Assembly: GCA_026705445.1 (NCBI GenBank)
Contig: JAPPAR010000029.1
Span: 1 to 38,437 of the forward strand
Direction: 5' to 3'
DNA: 38,437 nucleotides
DNA from: Candidatus Dadabacteria bacterium
Lineage (GTDB): Bacteria; Desulfobacterota_D; UBA1144; Nemesobacterales; Nemesobacteraceae
Position numbers and translations under genes: made by a program
Notes under the pieces: model-generated
What the model saw: only the letters and a program-made list of their open reading frames with translations
Told to the model about the DNA's origin: nothing
Databases searched by the model: none
Part shown: piece after piece, positions 1 through 6,720 of the stretch
Position numbering within the stretch: the stretch's first letter is position 1
Layout: the number at the start of each line of letters is the position of its first letter

Positions 1-113
1 AATTGTGACAGTGGGTTATGAAGGGATTCAGGCTTTTTTAGCCTGTGAAGTTGGGTTTAGAGTTTACGTAAAGATAAGGATATCGCCGAATCTTTTCCTT
101 AGTTGGGTGGCGT

Positions 114-1679
114 TCAGTGCCTGAAGTGTCTCTTCCCGGTAAAGACCATCGCCATTGAGTGTTCGTCAGCCGCGGCAATCACTTCGGCATCCCTTACCGA
201 TCCCCCAGGCTGCGCTATTGCCGTAATTCCCGCACGCGCCGCTTCGTCAACCCCGTCTCTGAAAGGGAAAAACGCGTCAGAAGCGAGTACCGAGCCGTCG
301 GTCGGAGTGCGGGCCTTCATCCCCGCGATCCTGACTGAATCTATCCTGCTCATCTGCCCCGCCCCTATGCCCACCGTCCTGAGGTCTCTTGCGTAGACAA
401 TGGCATTTGACTTGGTGTGCCGGCAGACTTTCCAGGCAAAGCGCAGATCTTCCATTTCCTCGGGGGTGGGTTTTCTCTTGGTCGGGACCTTTATCTCTGA
501 AAAATCATCTCCCCATCCCCTGTCGCTTTGCTGTATGAGCGCCCCTCCCGTCACTTTCTTTATGTCCCAGATTCCCGCCCCGCCGATATCCATGCCTCCC
601 GAAAGAAGCACCCGCAGATTCTTCCTTCCCCCAAACAGCATGAGCGCCTTCTCAGAAAAACCGGGGGCTATCACGACCTCGGCGAACATGCCGGCTATCT
701 CCTCGGCCGCGGTCTCGTCAACCTCCCTGTTAAAGGCGATTATCCCGCCGAAAGCGCTTTCCGGGTCGCATTCCCTCGCCCGGGAGAACGCCTCTGCCGG
801 AGTGTTCCCGAGTGCCGCTCCGCAGGGATTGTTGTGCTTCACTATTACGCATGCGGTCTCTTCAAACTCCCTTACGAGCTCGAAGGCGGAGTCGGTGTCG
901 TATATGTTGTTAAGGGAAAGCTCTTTCCCCTGGAGCTGTCTGGCGTTCGCAACGCAGTGCGCCCCTTCTATGCCGCCCTCCGTGTAGAAGGCCCCCAGCT
1001 GGTGGGGGTTCTCCCCGTAGCGAAGATCAAGCTTTTTTTCGAGGTGGAGGGTGTAGGTCGCCGGGAGCGGGTTTCTTTCGCCGTCAGGTTCGAGGAACGA
1101 GAGATAATTCGATATCGCCGCGTCGTACCTCGAGACGTAGGAAAAGGCCTTTGCCGAGAGGCGGAAATTGGTTTCGGGGGAGATTTTTCCCTTGTTTCTG
1201 CGAAGCTCCCTGAGCACGGCACCGTAGTCTTCGGGGTCGGTGAGCACGCTTACCGACGCGTGGTTCTTCGCCGCGGCCCGAAGCATCGCCGGCCCGCCTA
1301 TGTCTATGTTCTCTATCGCTTCAGAAAACGTGGTTCCCTCTTTCGCGACCACTTCCTCAAAAGGGTAGAAGTTGACCACGAGCATGTCTATCGGCTCTAT
1401 GGAATTCTCGGCCATTTCCCCAAGGTGGCGCTCATCGTCCCTCATTCCAAGAAGGCCTCCGTGTATTTTGGGGTGAAGCGTTTTCACCCTTCCTCCAAGT
1501 ATTTCGGGAAACCCCGTGTAGTCCGATATTTCCGTCACTTTCGCCCCGCCGTCCCTAAGCCTCCTGGCGGTCCCTCCGGTTGAGAGCATCTCAACGCCGA
1601 GTTCCCCCAAGCCCTTTGCGAGCCTGGTTATCCCTTTTTTGTCGTAAACGCTTATTACCGCTCTTTTTATCTTTGTCAT
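114..1679 (-). CDS. purH: Bifunctional AICAR transformylase / IMP cyclohydrolase PurH
   Basis: This enzyme performs the last two steps of IMP synthesis in the cytoplasm: formyl transfer from 10-formyl-THF to AICAR, then ring closure to IMP. The N-terminal IMP cyclohydrolase domain shows AVISVYDKKG and LSTGGTARRLRD, and the C-terminal AICARFT domain shows LRYGENPHQ, VKHNNPCG and the closing AMVFTGKRHFRH. The product of 521 aa is the usual family length. The open frame runs 37 codons further upstream to 1790, but the ATG at 1679 (MTKIKRAVI) matches the family start and is preceded by an AAGGAG Shine-Dalgarno sequence, so I start there. It is divergent from the MCE gene at 1832, and no other pur gene is in the window. 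Confidence 0.97.
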   Translation of the reverse strand: MTKIKRAVISVYDKKGITRLAKGLGELGVEMLSTGGTARRLRDGGAKVTEISDYTGFPEILGGRVKTLHPKIHGGLLGMRDDERHLGEMAENSIEPIDMLVVNFYPFEEVVAKEGTTFSEAIENIDIGGPAMLRAAAKNHASVSVLTDPEDYGAVLRELRRNKGKISPETNFRLSAKAFSYVSRYDAAISNYLSFLEPDGERNPLPATYTLHLEKKLDLRYGENPHQLGAFYTEGGIEGAHCVANARQLQGKELSLNNIYDTDSAFELVREFEETACVIVKHNNPCGAALGNTPAEAFSRARECDPESAFGGIIAFNREVDETAAEEIAGMFAEVVIAPGFSEKALMLFGGRKNLRVLLSGGMDIGGAGIWDIKKVTGGALIQQSDRGWGDDFSEIKVPTKRKPTPEEMEDLRFAWKVCRHTKSNAIVYARDLRTVGIGAGQMSRIDSVRIAGMKARTPTDGSVLASDAFFPFRDGVDEAARAGITAIAQPGGSVRDAEVIAAADEHSMAMVFTGKRHFRH

Positions 1680-1782
1680 GAAATAAAGCTCCTTTTCGGA
1701 ATCGGGGCGTGCCTCGGATGGAAAGGAATAATTCAGGTTATCACAGTCGCCCGGATTTTCAATTCTCTGCTTGCAAACAATA

Positions 1783-1791
1783 TGGTACAAT
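1783..1791 (+). promoter_or_regulatory. Candidate extended -10 promoter for the MCE gene
   Basis: TGG followed by TACAAT at 1786-1791 matches an extended -10 element (TGnTATAAT type) in the purH/MCE divergent intergenic region, about 40 nt before the MCE start codon. No good -35 hexamer is visible at the normal spacing. The call rests on the -10 alone. Confidence 0.35.
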
Positions 1792-1831
1792 ATCAGAAAT
1801 CAGGCGTGTCGGCCGCGCCGGGTGAACGCAG

Positions 1832-2608
1832 ATGGAAAAGCAGAAATCGGCCCGACTCAAGGTAGGGGTTTTCGTCCTCGCATCGATCGCTATATTCGTT
1901 TACGGAGTTTTCACGATAAGCGGCCAGGAAGAGCTCTTTGAGAGGGAGTACAAGGTAAAGACCTACTTTGACAACTCGGCTGGGTTGCTCGAGGGTGCCT
2001 ATGTGCGACTCTCGGGAGTGGGAGTGGGATCCGTGTCGACCATCCGTTTCTCGGACGATTCTTCCCTCGGGAAGGTTCAGGTCATAATGGAAATCAACAA
2101 GCGGGCGCTTTCCAGAATCTCGAAGGACTCCCACGCCACGATCAAGACCGAAGGACTTCTGGGGGCGAAGTTCGTCGAGATCGTTCCCGGCCAGGGAGAG
2201 AGCATAGGCAAGGCCCGCGACGGGACCGTGATCAGGGGTTACACGTCGCCCGAGATGCAGGAGATAATAAGCCAGTCAGAGGAATTCGTTACTAACCTCA
2301 CGTCCATCTCCAGGAGTCTCGACAAGATAGTGGGGGCGTTTGCGGATGAGAAGCGGGAGGATTTCCTGCATACTCTCATCTACGACGAGCAGTTTGCGGC
2401 CGACATGCGGAGCTTCTCCTCCAACTTGGCCGAGATTTCCCGGATGATCAGGGAAGGAGAAGGTTCGCTTGGGGCACTTATAGTCGATCCCTCGGTTCAC
2501 GACGCCCTTAAAGGAGTGCTGGGGGAGGCGGAGAGAAACAGGTTTGTTCGCTCCGCCGTTAGGTATATGATAGAAGAAAAGGAGAAGAGGGCGTCGGGAG
2601 AGCATTAG
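1832..2608 (+). CDS. MlaD/MCE-family lipid-transfer protein
   Basis: This is a single-MCE-domain protein of the MlaD/Ttg2C type. Such proteins bind lipids in the periplasm as inner-membrane-anchored oligomers, working with an MlaE/MlaF ABC transporter. One N-terminal membrane anchor is seen (about residues 9-27, GVFVLASIAIFVYGVF), then the MCE domain (about 38-120) with YFDNSAGLLEGAYVRLSGV and TEGLLGAKFVEIVPG. The C-terminal part is probably helical and may form the oligomeric channel. At 258 aa it is longer than E. coli MlaD (about 180 aa). No permease, ATPase or MlaB/C gene is nearby, so its transport partners must be encoded elsewhere. There is no clear Shine-Dalgarno sequence before the ATG. 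Confidence 0.85.
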   Translation: MEKQKSARLKVGVFVLASIAIFVYGVFTISGQEELFEREYKVKTYFDNSAGLLEGAYVRLSGVGVGSVSTIRFSDDSSLGKVQVIMEINKRALSRISKDSHATIKTEGLLGAKFVEIVPGQGESIGKARDGTVIRGYTSPEMQEIISQSEEFVTNLTSISRSLDKIVGAFADEKREDFLHTLIYDEQFAADMRSFSSNLAEISRMIREGEGSLGALIVDPSVHDALKGVLGEAERNRFVRSAVRYMIEEKEKRASGEH

Positions 2609-2677
2609 GGTTCAAGCGGACCTTGCTTCCGGCGACGTCTTGATATTGAATCAGAAAGTCTTAAGGAGGTAATAAAG

Positions 2678-3451
2678 ATGTCAGCTAGAAGGTTTTTGGT
2701 TTTTTTGATTGCTTTGGTTTTCTGTGCCGTTCCGCTCACGGCCACGCACTCGGGTGAGGCCCCGCCGGCCCCGGCCAAGTCGTTTTCGCTTCCGGGCCCG
2801 CAGCTGGTAACCGGTGCTTGGATGTTCATCGCAGCCTACAAGGCCGACCCGGAGGTTTTGAAATCGATGCTTCCGGCGGGTCTTAAGCCCCATCCGAACA
2901 ATCACGTGGTCATAAACATGTACACGGTTCCCGACAAGAACCAGACCTCGGGATTCGGGGCGTACACGCTCACCTATCTGACGATTGAGCTTGAAGGTCA
3001 CAACTCGTACGTGATGGATTCCGATATAACCTACCCCGGAAGGTACTTCGTTCATTACTACAACAGCTCTCCCACGATGAGGGAGTTCACCAAGCCTGTC
3101 GGAATTCCCGCTCAGGAGGGAATGACCACCACCGTGGTAGAGAACGGAGTGCTTAAGACAAAGCTTGAAATCGGCGGACAGTCGATGATCGAGGCCACGG
3201 CCGAGGTCGGAAGCGAACTCGGAGGATTCGGTGGAGGACACCTTAACTACTTCGGGTTTATGGAGGATAAGGGAGTGGTCAAGTACCCGATCCCGTGGAA
3301 CGGGGGAACGGTATCAATGGCTAACCCGAAAATAACGTTCACGGCTCCCGAGGGACATTCGCTTCACAAGCTTAAGCCGCTTGGGGATCCGACCTGGGCG
3401 ATCTGGACCAAGGGAAGCTTCGTCTACCCCCAGTACCAGGTAGTTAACTGA
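2678..3451 (+). CDS. Secreted acetoacetate-decarboxylase-like protein
   Basis: The mature part resembles the acetoacetate decarboxylase (ADC) fold family. PEVLKSMLPAGLKP is the typical N-terminal motif, and REFTKPVGIPA aligns with the ADC segment that carries the Schiff-base lysine. K139 sits in the catalytic lysine position, but the neighbouring lysine of classical ADC is replaced by proline (P140). A signal peptide is evident (residues 1-23: basic start, hydrophobic FLVFLIALVFCAVPL, then a small-residue cleavage site), so the protein is likely periplasmic or secreted, which is unusual for ADC. The start is firm: AAGGAGGT at 2663-2670, 7 nt before the ATG. A strong terminator follows at 3475-3519. 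The true substrate is unknown; true acetoacetate decarboxylation is only one option. Confidence 0.72.
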   Translation: MSARRFLVFLIALVFCAVPLTATHSGEAPPAPAKSFSLPGPQLVTGAWMFIAAYKADPEVLKSMLPAGLKPHPNNHVVINMYTVPDKNQTSGFGAYTLTYLTIELEGHNSYVMDSDITYPGRYFVHYYNSSPTMREFTKPVGIPAQEGMTTTVVENGVLKTKLEIGGQSMIEATAEVGSELGGFGGGHLNYFGFMEDKGVVKYPIPWNGGTVSMANPKITFTAPEGHSLHKLKPLGDPTWAIWTKGSFVYPQYQVVN

Positions 3452-3474
3452 AGGTAAGGTAAGTACAGTTTTCA

Positions 3475-3519
3475 GGGTTGTATCCCGAAGCATCCTGCTT
3501 CGGGGTGCAGCCCTTTTTT
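3475..3519 (+). terminator. Strong Rho-independent terminator
   Basis: An uninterrupted 18-bp stem (3475-3492 with 3496-3513, some G-U pairs, core CCCGAAGCA/TGCTTCGGG) with a 3-nt loop is followed directly by six T at 3514-3519. It ends the ADC-like gene's transcript. The U-tract ends only 14 nt before the ATG of the next gene. Confidence 0.93.
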
Positions 3520-3533
3520 CCCCGAAAACCCCC

Positions 3534-4148
3534 ATGACCAGATCGGATTATCCCGTTTTATTTGTAATAAGCGAGATAAACGCGTTTTTCATACTGCTTC
3601 TCTTCTTCACGCTTCGCGCCGAGATGCCCGGAGTGTACTCCAAGCTTGTGGGAGTGCAGTGGGGGATGTTCATACTGAGTCCCGTGATCCACTTTCTTTT
3701 TCTCGGGTTTTTCTCCCGTTGGTCCTCGCTGGTCCAGTTTGCAAAGTTCTGCGTCATAAGTTTTTCTAACCTCGTAATCGACTTCGGAATACTTAACCTG
3801 CTCATCTATTATTCCGGGGTGGCGGAGGGGATCCTCTACTCGGTTTTCAAGGCGGCTTCCTTTATTCTGGCAAACGTTAACGGCTATGCGTGGAACAAGT
3901 TCTGGACGTTTCGCAGCAAGGAGGTCGAGGGATGGATGAACCAGTTCATAAGGTTCTTCGCCGTCGTGGGCGTGGGGCTCGTGATAAACGTTACGGTTGC
4001 TTCGTACGTGGTTGCCGAATTTGGAGGTTCGGGGGGATCCATCTCGTCCACGGTGTGGGCGAACATAGGAGCCGCGGTATCCTTGATATTCACGCTTTTC
4101 TGGAACTTCTTCGGCCTTAAGTATCTGGTTTTTAAGAAAAGGTCTTGA
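3534..4148 (+). CDS. GtrA-family membrane protein with extra N-terminal segments
   Basis: The C-terminal about 130 residues match the GtrA family, which are small four-helix membrane proteins often linked to polyprenyl-phosphate-sugar flipping or surface-polysaccharide modification. Motifs seen are VQFAKFCVISFSNLVIDFG, NVNGYAWNKFWTF (the family's conserved N-x-W-x-F/WTF region) and the final hydrophobic helices, ending FFGLKYLVFKKRS. About 65 residues with two more hydrophobic segments precede this, giving about six helices in 204 aa rather than four. There is no Shine-Dalgarno sequence before the ATG, and a terminator ends 14 nt upstream, so the start may lie downstream (for example Met30 or Met45). 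No partner glycosyltransferase is nearby. Confidence 0.8.
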   Translation: MTRSDYPVLFVISEINAFFILLLFFTLRAEMPGVYSKLVGVQWGMFILSPVIHFLFLGFFSRWSSLVQFAKFCVISFSNLVIDFGILNLLIYYSGVAEGILYSVFKAASFILANVNGYAWNKFWTFRSKEVEGWMNQFIRFFAVVGVGLVINVTVASYVVAEFGGSGGSISSTVWANIGAAVSLIFTLFWNFFGLKYLVFKKRS

Positions 4149-4370
4149 AGAAATGATGACGGGCATTTTGCCTCGACACCTCAATCAATGCAGCTTTATC
4201 TTTTTCCGCATTTTCAAGGTTAAATAGATTTTTTCTTGGGACCCAGTTGTCCTGCTGGAAGCCTGCTAGGTGAGCACGAACAAGAGGTGAATCCTCTTGG
4301 GGACTTTTTGCCGATGTTCTGTGGAAACTACAGTGAAATGTGCTATTATGGGCGTTCACGGGACACTGAG

Positions 4371-4553
4371 ATGATCAAACTGAAACCTATTCGTACTGAA
4401 GAGGACTACGAAGCTGCGTTGGCGCGCATTGACGAGATATTTGAAGCAGAACACGGTAGCCTTGAAGGAAAAGAACTCGATGTTTTGGTCGATCTTGTTG
4501 AGTTCTACGAGAACAAGAATTTTCCAATGGAAAATCCGAATATTGCGGAATAG
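4371..4553 (+). pseudogene. Truncated HigA-type antitoxin (N-terminal part only)
   Basis: The 60 residues read MIKLKPIRTEEDYEAAL..RIDEIF..., then EGKELDVLVDLVE.YENKNFP. This is the conserved N-terminal segment of HigA-like antitoxins, which in intact proteins continues directly into a helix-turn-helix (typically ...PDPIEAIKFRMEQ). Here a TAG at 4551 ends the frame just where the HTH should begin, and none of the three downstream frames restores it before the tRNA gene. No intact HigB toxin is present upstream. It could be a decayed fragment or a short stand-alone protein; I favour decay. It lies against the 3' end of tRNA-Gly, a common insertion hotspot. Confidence 0.6.
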
Positions 4554-4631
4554 AGGGTGAAATTATCAACAAGAGCGGACTTAATATTACCACGGAAACC
4601 GGAATTGAAATAAGGCCTTCGGAGAGTGAGA

Positions 4632-4704
4632 GCGGGCGACGGGATTCGAACCCGCGACCCTTGGCTTGGGAAGCCAATGCTCTGGCCAACTGAGCTACAC
4701 CCGC
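4632..4704 (-). tRNA. tRNA-Gly (anticodon CCC)
   Basis: The 73-nt cloverleaf folds fully on the minus strand. The acceptor stem is GCGGGTG/CGCCCGC (one G-U), the anticodon arm is TTGGC-TTCCCAA-GCCAA giving anticodon CCC, and the T arm is GCGGG-TTCGAAT-CCCGT. CCA is not encoded. The HigA remnant lies immediately beyond its 3' end. Confidence 0.97.
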
Positions 4705-4792
4705 AATATCCAAAGGACTTTATACGGATATTGCGGACAAATCAAACCCCACACCGCGGACGGTTCTCCGGATAAGCGGCGCACGTTTCAGA

Positions 4793-4798
4793 TATAAT
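4793..4798 (+). promoter_or_regulatory. -10 element of murQ, consistent with a leaderless mRNA
   Basis: A perfect TATAAT ends 7 nt before the GTG start of murQ, so transcription would begin at or next to the start codon. There is no Shine-Dalgarno sequence and the -35 region is weak. Confidence 0.55.
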
Positions 4799-4805
4799 AT
4801 TCCAC

Positions 4806-5729
4806 GTGGAAAAGACTCGCCGGACAGGACACCTGCTCACAGAGAAAGTAAACCCGCGGACGGCCAGTATCGATGAACTTTCATGTTCTGAGATCATTGA
4901 TCTTATAAGCGGAGAAGATCAGGCGGCGTTTGAGGCCGTCTCAAGGGGAAAAGATTCCATTTCCCGGGCGGCGGAAATGGTTTTCCGCTCTCTTGAGCGC
5001 GGCGGCAGGGTTTTTTTCGTCGGTGCGGGGACAAGCGGACGGCTCGGGGTGATGGAAGCTGCCGAATGCCCGCCTACCTTCGGAACGGATCCCGAGACGG
5101 TGCAGGCGGTTATGGCGGGAGGGCGGGATGCGGTATGGAACTCGGTTGAGGGCGCTGAGGATTCCGCTACGGCTTCCGTGGAAACCCTCCGTGACAAAAA
5201 ACTCTCTGGGGACGACGTGGTTCTGGGAATCGCGGCGAGTTCCGGTACGCCGTTTGTGATATCGGCCCTTGAGTACGCCCGGACGGTCGACTGCGCGACC
5301 ATACTTATAAGCTGCAGCGAACCGGAGAACGTCCCAGCCGACTTGGTCATAACCCTTCTTGTCGGTCCTGAAGTGATAGTGGGGTCCACTAGGCTCAAGG
5401 CCGCAACCGCGACAAAAATGGTCCTTAACATGATTACGACGACCGCGATGGTTCTTCTCGGGAAGACTTACGGGAACCTGATGATTGATCTTAAACCCAC
5501 ATCTTCGAAGCTTGTCGACAGGGCAAGGAGAATCATAATGGAGATATGTGGCGTGGGGGAAGAAGAAGCTGCCTCGCTTTTCCGGGAAGCCGGCGGAAAT
5601 CTCAAGATTGCCGTGGTTATGAAGCTTGGGGGTCTCTTGCTTGATGAGTCAGTCAGTTTGCTAAGAGAAAATGATGAATCCTTAAAGAAAACTCTCGCGA
5701 CCATATCCCGCGGAGCGAGGAATCCGTAA
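4806..5729 (+). CDS. murQ: N-acetylmuramic acid 6-phosphate etherase MurQ
   Basis: MurQ cleaves the lactyl ether of MurNAc-6-P to give GlcNAc-6-P and D-lactate, the step after AnmK in cell-wall recycling. The SIS fold is clear: LLTEKVNP near the start, VFFVGAGTSGRLGVMEAAECPPTFG (residues about 69-93; the Glu of AECPP, E87, is the catalytic type), VEGAED near 114-119, and GIAASSGTPFV. The C-terminal segment DLKPTSSKLVDRA.RII is also typical. The 307-aa length is normal. The GTG start at 4806 gives the canonical N-terminus; it lacks a Shine-Dalgarno sequence but has a TATAAT 7 nt upstream. The rest of the recycling locus (anmK, nagZ, symporter) resumes at 8028, after an inserted accessory segment. 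Confidence 0.96.
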   Translation: MEKTRRTGHLLTEKVNPRTASIDELSCSEIIDLISGEDQAAFEAVSRGKDSISRAAEMVFRSLERGGRVFFVGAGTSGRLGVMEAAECPPTFGTDPETVQAVMAGGRDAVWNSVEGAEDSATASVETLRDKKLSGDDVVLGIAASSGTPFVISALEYARTVDCATILISCSEPENVPADLVITLLVGPEVIVGSTRLKAATATKMVLNMITTTAMVLLGKTYGNLMIDLKPTSSKLVDRARRIIMEICGVGEEEAASLFREAGGNLKIAVVMKLGGLLLDESVSLLRENDESLKKTLATISRGARNP

Positions 5730-5732
5730 TCA

Positions 5733-5843
5733 CCGGACTACGGCCCTAGTCCCGATAAGCTCGACGGACAGGGAACCTTGTTTTTCATCGGTATCAAGCG
5801 GCGTTACGTTATATCTTCTGTGGGGTAGTTCGCGTTACCAAGC
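5733..5843 (-). pseudogene. Broken remnant of mobile mystery protein B (Fic-type partner)
   Basis: Immediately after the stop of the MMP-A gene, the minus strand encodes GNANYPTEDIT in one frame and NVTPLDTDEKQG in another. The frames are separated by a 5-bp tandem duplication (TAACG-TAACG). Removing one copy gives a continuous NYPTEDITPLDTDEKQG, which resembles the conserved YP.GATPLDPDEA.G opening of mobile mystery protein B, the Fic-domain protein usually encoded right behind protein A. After EKQG the similarity stops and the frame ends at 5733, so the whole Fic domain is missing. The family match is from memory of the motif. The frameshift logic is visible directly. Confidence 0.5.
5735..5752 (+). 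other. Hairpin downstream of murQ
   Basis: GGACTA (5735-5740) pairs with TAGTCC (5747-5752) around a 6-nt loop, five bases after the murQ stop codon. No T-run follows, so it could protect the 3' end or be incidental rather than act as an intrinsic terminator. Confidence 0.3.
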
Positions 5844-6305
5844 CTAATCGTTCCACAAGTCGCTTGGCTGTTCCTTAAAAATGTTTTCTGTGATGCGTTC
5901 TATTTCGAATTCGATCTGGCTTTGAGAAAGAATCTGTTGTTCAAGTGCCATGTGTTCTGCAGTTTCCATTACGTGCCGCTTGGCTTTTTCTCTTGCGCGC
6001 CGCTTGATAAGAACTTCCGCATTTTCTTCCGGCACAAAAGCGTAAATGAAACGACAATTTACCGCTTCTGCCATGGATCGCATGGTTCTTAGAGTCACTC
6101 CGCCATTAAGTTCCGCCTTTTCCATATTAGAGATAAGGGCTCGAGTTCTGCCTAGCCGTCGCGCCAGTTGTGCCGCGGACATGCCGAGGGCTTTTCTGGC
6201 CGTGCGAATCCAGCCCTCGGGAGGCAAGGTAAAACCCCGAAATTTCAATGTGGCTTGGTTAAGCTTCTTGCGGTACTGTTTTGCGGTAATGGGCTTAACG
6301 CTCAT
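5844..6305 (-). CDS. Mobile mystery protein A: XRE-type HTH antitoxin/regulator
   Basis: The 153-aa protein has an XRE helix-turn-helix at about residues 32-85 (GWIRTARKALGMSAAQLARRLG, then RALISNMEKAE and TLRTMRSMAEAVNCRFIYAFVP). The PPEGWIRTARKALGMS entry and CRFIYAFVP exit are characteristic of 'mobile mystery protein A', normally paired with a Fic-domain protein B in a toxin-antitoxin-like pair. The C-terminal half is helical and charged. Only a frameshifted stub of protein B follows, so this is an orphan half. A weak AGGA lies about 8 nt before the ATG. It is inserted between murQ and anmK, and may now act only as an autoregulator of an AT-rich promoter. Confidence 0.8.
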   Translation of the reverse strand: MSVKPITAKQYRKKLNQATLKFRGFTLPPEGWIRTARKALGMSAAQLARRLGRTRALISNMEKAELNGGVTLRTMRSMAEAVNCRFIYAFVPEENAEVLIKRRAREKAKRHVMETAEHMALEQQILSQSQIEFEIERITENIFKEQPSDLWND

Positions 6306-6336
6306 TGTGCGTCCTGAATACTTATACGGATAAATT

Positions 6337-6374
6337 GTATAGCTACTTGCATACGTTTTAACTTAAAATGTCAA
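6337..6374 (-). promoter_or_regulatory. Candidate promoter/operator of the MMP-A gene
   Basis: On the minus strand a perfect TTGACA (plus 6369-6374) lies 15 bp before TATGCA (plus 6348-6353), in an AT-rich stretch about 45-70 bp upstream of the gene. An imperfect dyad GTAT-N10-ATAC (6337-6354) overlaps the -10 and could be an autoregulatory operator. The spacing is short, so the call is tentative. Confidence 0.35.
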
Positions 6375-6638
6375 TATATAGATATACATAATATTATGGG
6401 CGCACAGAAAAACCTACCATGTCACAGTATTACTATAAAGCGTTTGATCCGCTTGGCGTTGCTTAGTGAAATTTTGGGGAAGCTGGCTCGCTTTGTTTAA
6501 GGTTGCGGTTGAATCCTCGCACAGTAAAAAGCGAACTTTAACGCTGGAAGGTTAAATAGAATTTTTCCGCTGGACATTCTTTAGTTGGGGTTGGAAGAAT
6601 TCTAACTTACCAATATTTCCGGCAGGAGCGCGAACGGT

Positions 6639-6707
6639 TGCAAAACCGTAAATTAGACGCTCATGAAACCGTAAATCGGACGCTTGCAAAACCGTAAATC
6701 GGACGCT
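6639..6707 (+). repeat. Three tandem 23-bp repeats over the ATPase promoter
   Basis: The 19-bp core AAACCGTAAATCGGACGCT occurs at 6643-6661 (two mismatches: TA for CG), 6666-6684 and 6689-6707, at an exact 23-bp period. Copies one and three are preceded by TTGC. The last copy covers the whole spacer between the -35 and -10 of the downstream gene. The arrangement resembles iterons or operator arrays bound by a repressor. Confidence 0.85.
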
Positions 6708-6712
6708 AAAAT
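6684..6712 (+). promoter_or_regulatory. Promoter of the AAA/DUF4143 ATPase gene
   Basis: TTGCAA (6684-6689), a 17-bp spacer and TAAAAT (6707-6712). The -10 ends 8 nt before the ATG, predicting a leaderless or nearly leaderless transcript. The spacer coincides with the third tandem repeat, so a protein bound to the repeats would occlude RNA polymerase. Confidence 0.55.
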
Positions 6713-6720
6713 AATTTCTC

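Larger units (their letters stand above)
6306..6720 (+). other. 415-bp divergent intergenic region with tandem repeats
   Basis: No convincing gene is visible here. The left end holds the MMP-A promoter, and the right end holds three tandem 23-bp repeats plus the DUF4143-ATPase promoter. The middle (about 6420-6630) is interrupted by stops in all frames. It contains AAGGTTAAATAGA near 6548, which also occurs near 4216 beside the HigA remnant. Confidence 0.6.

Noticed and set aside
29-45. Hairpin CAGGCT-TTTTT-AGCCTG downstream of purH
   Set aside because: A short 6-bp stem; the T-run is in the loop rather than after the stem, and no T-run follows on the purH strand, so terminator function is not supported.
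528-1583. 351-codon plus-strand ORF opposite purH
   Set aside because: It lies entirely antisense to purH, which has full family motifs; composition is the arginine/valine-rich type produced by reading opposite a GC-rich gene.
4132-4359. Minus-strand ORF ending in the gtrA-like 3' end
   Set aside because: Some helical-looking sequence, but no family match, no ribosome site, and it overlaps a better gene.
4387-4713. Minus-strand ORF starting MDIAGVAQLARALASQAKGRGFESRRPL
   Set aside because: This is the classic false translation of a tRNA gene; the DNA folds as tRNA-Gly(CCC).
6643-6707. Tandem repeats as a CRISPR array
   Set aside because: The period is only 23 bp with a 4-bp gap; there are no spacers of CRISPR length and no cas genes.
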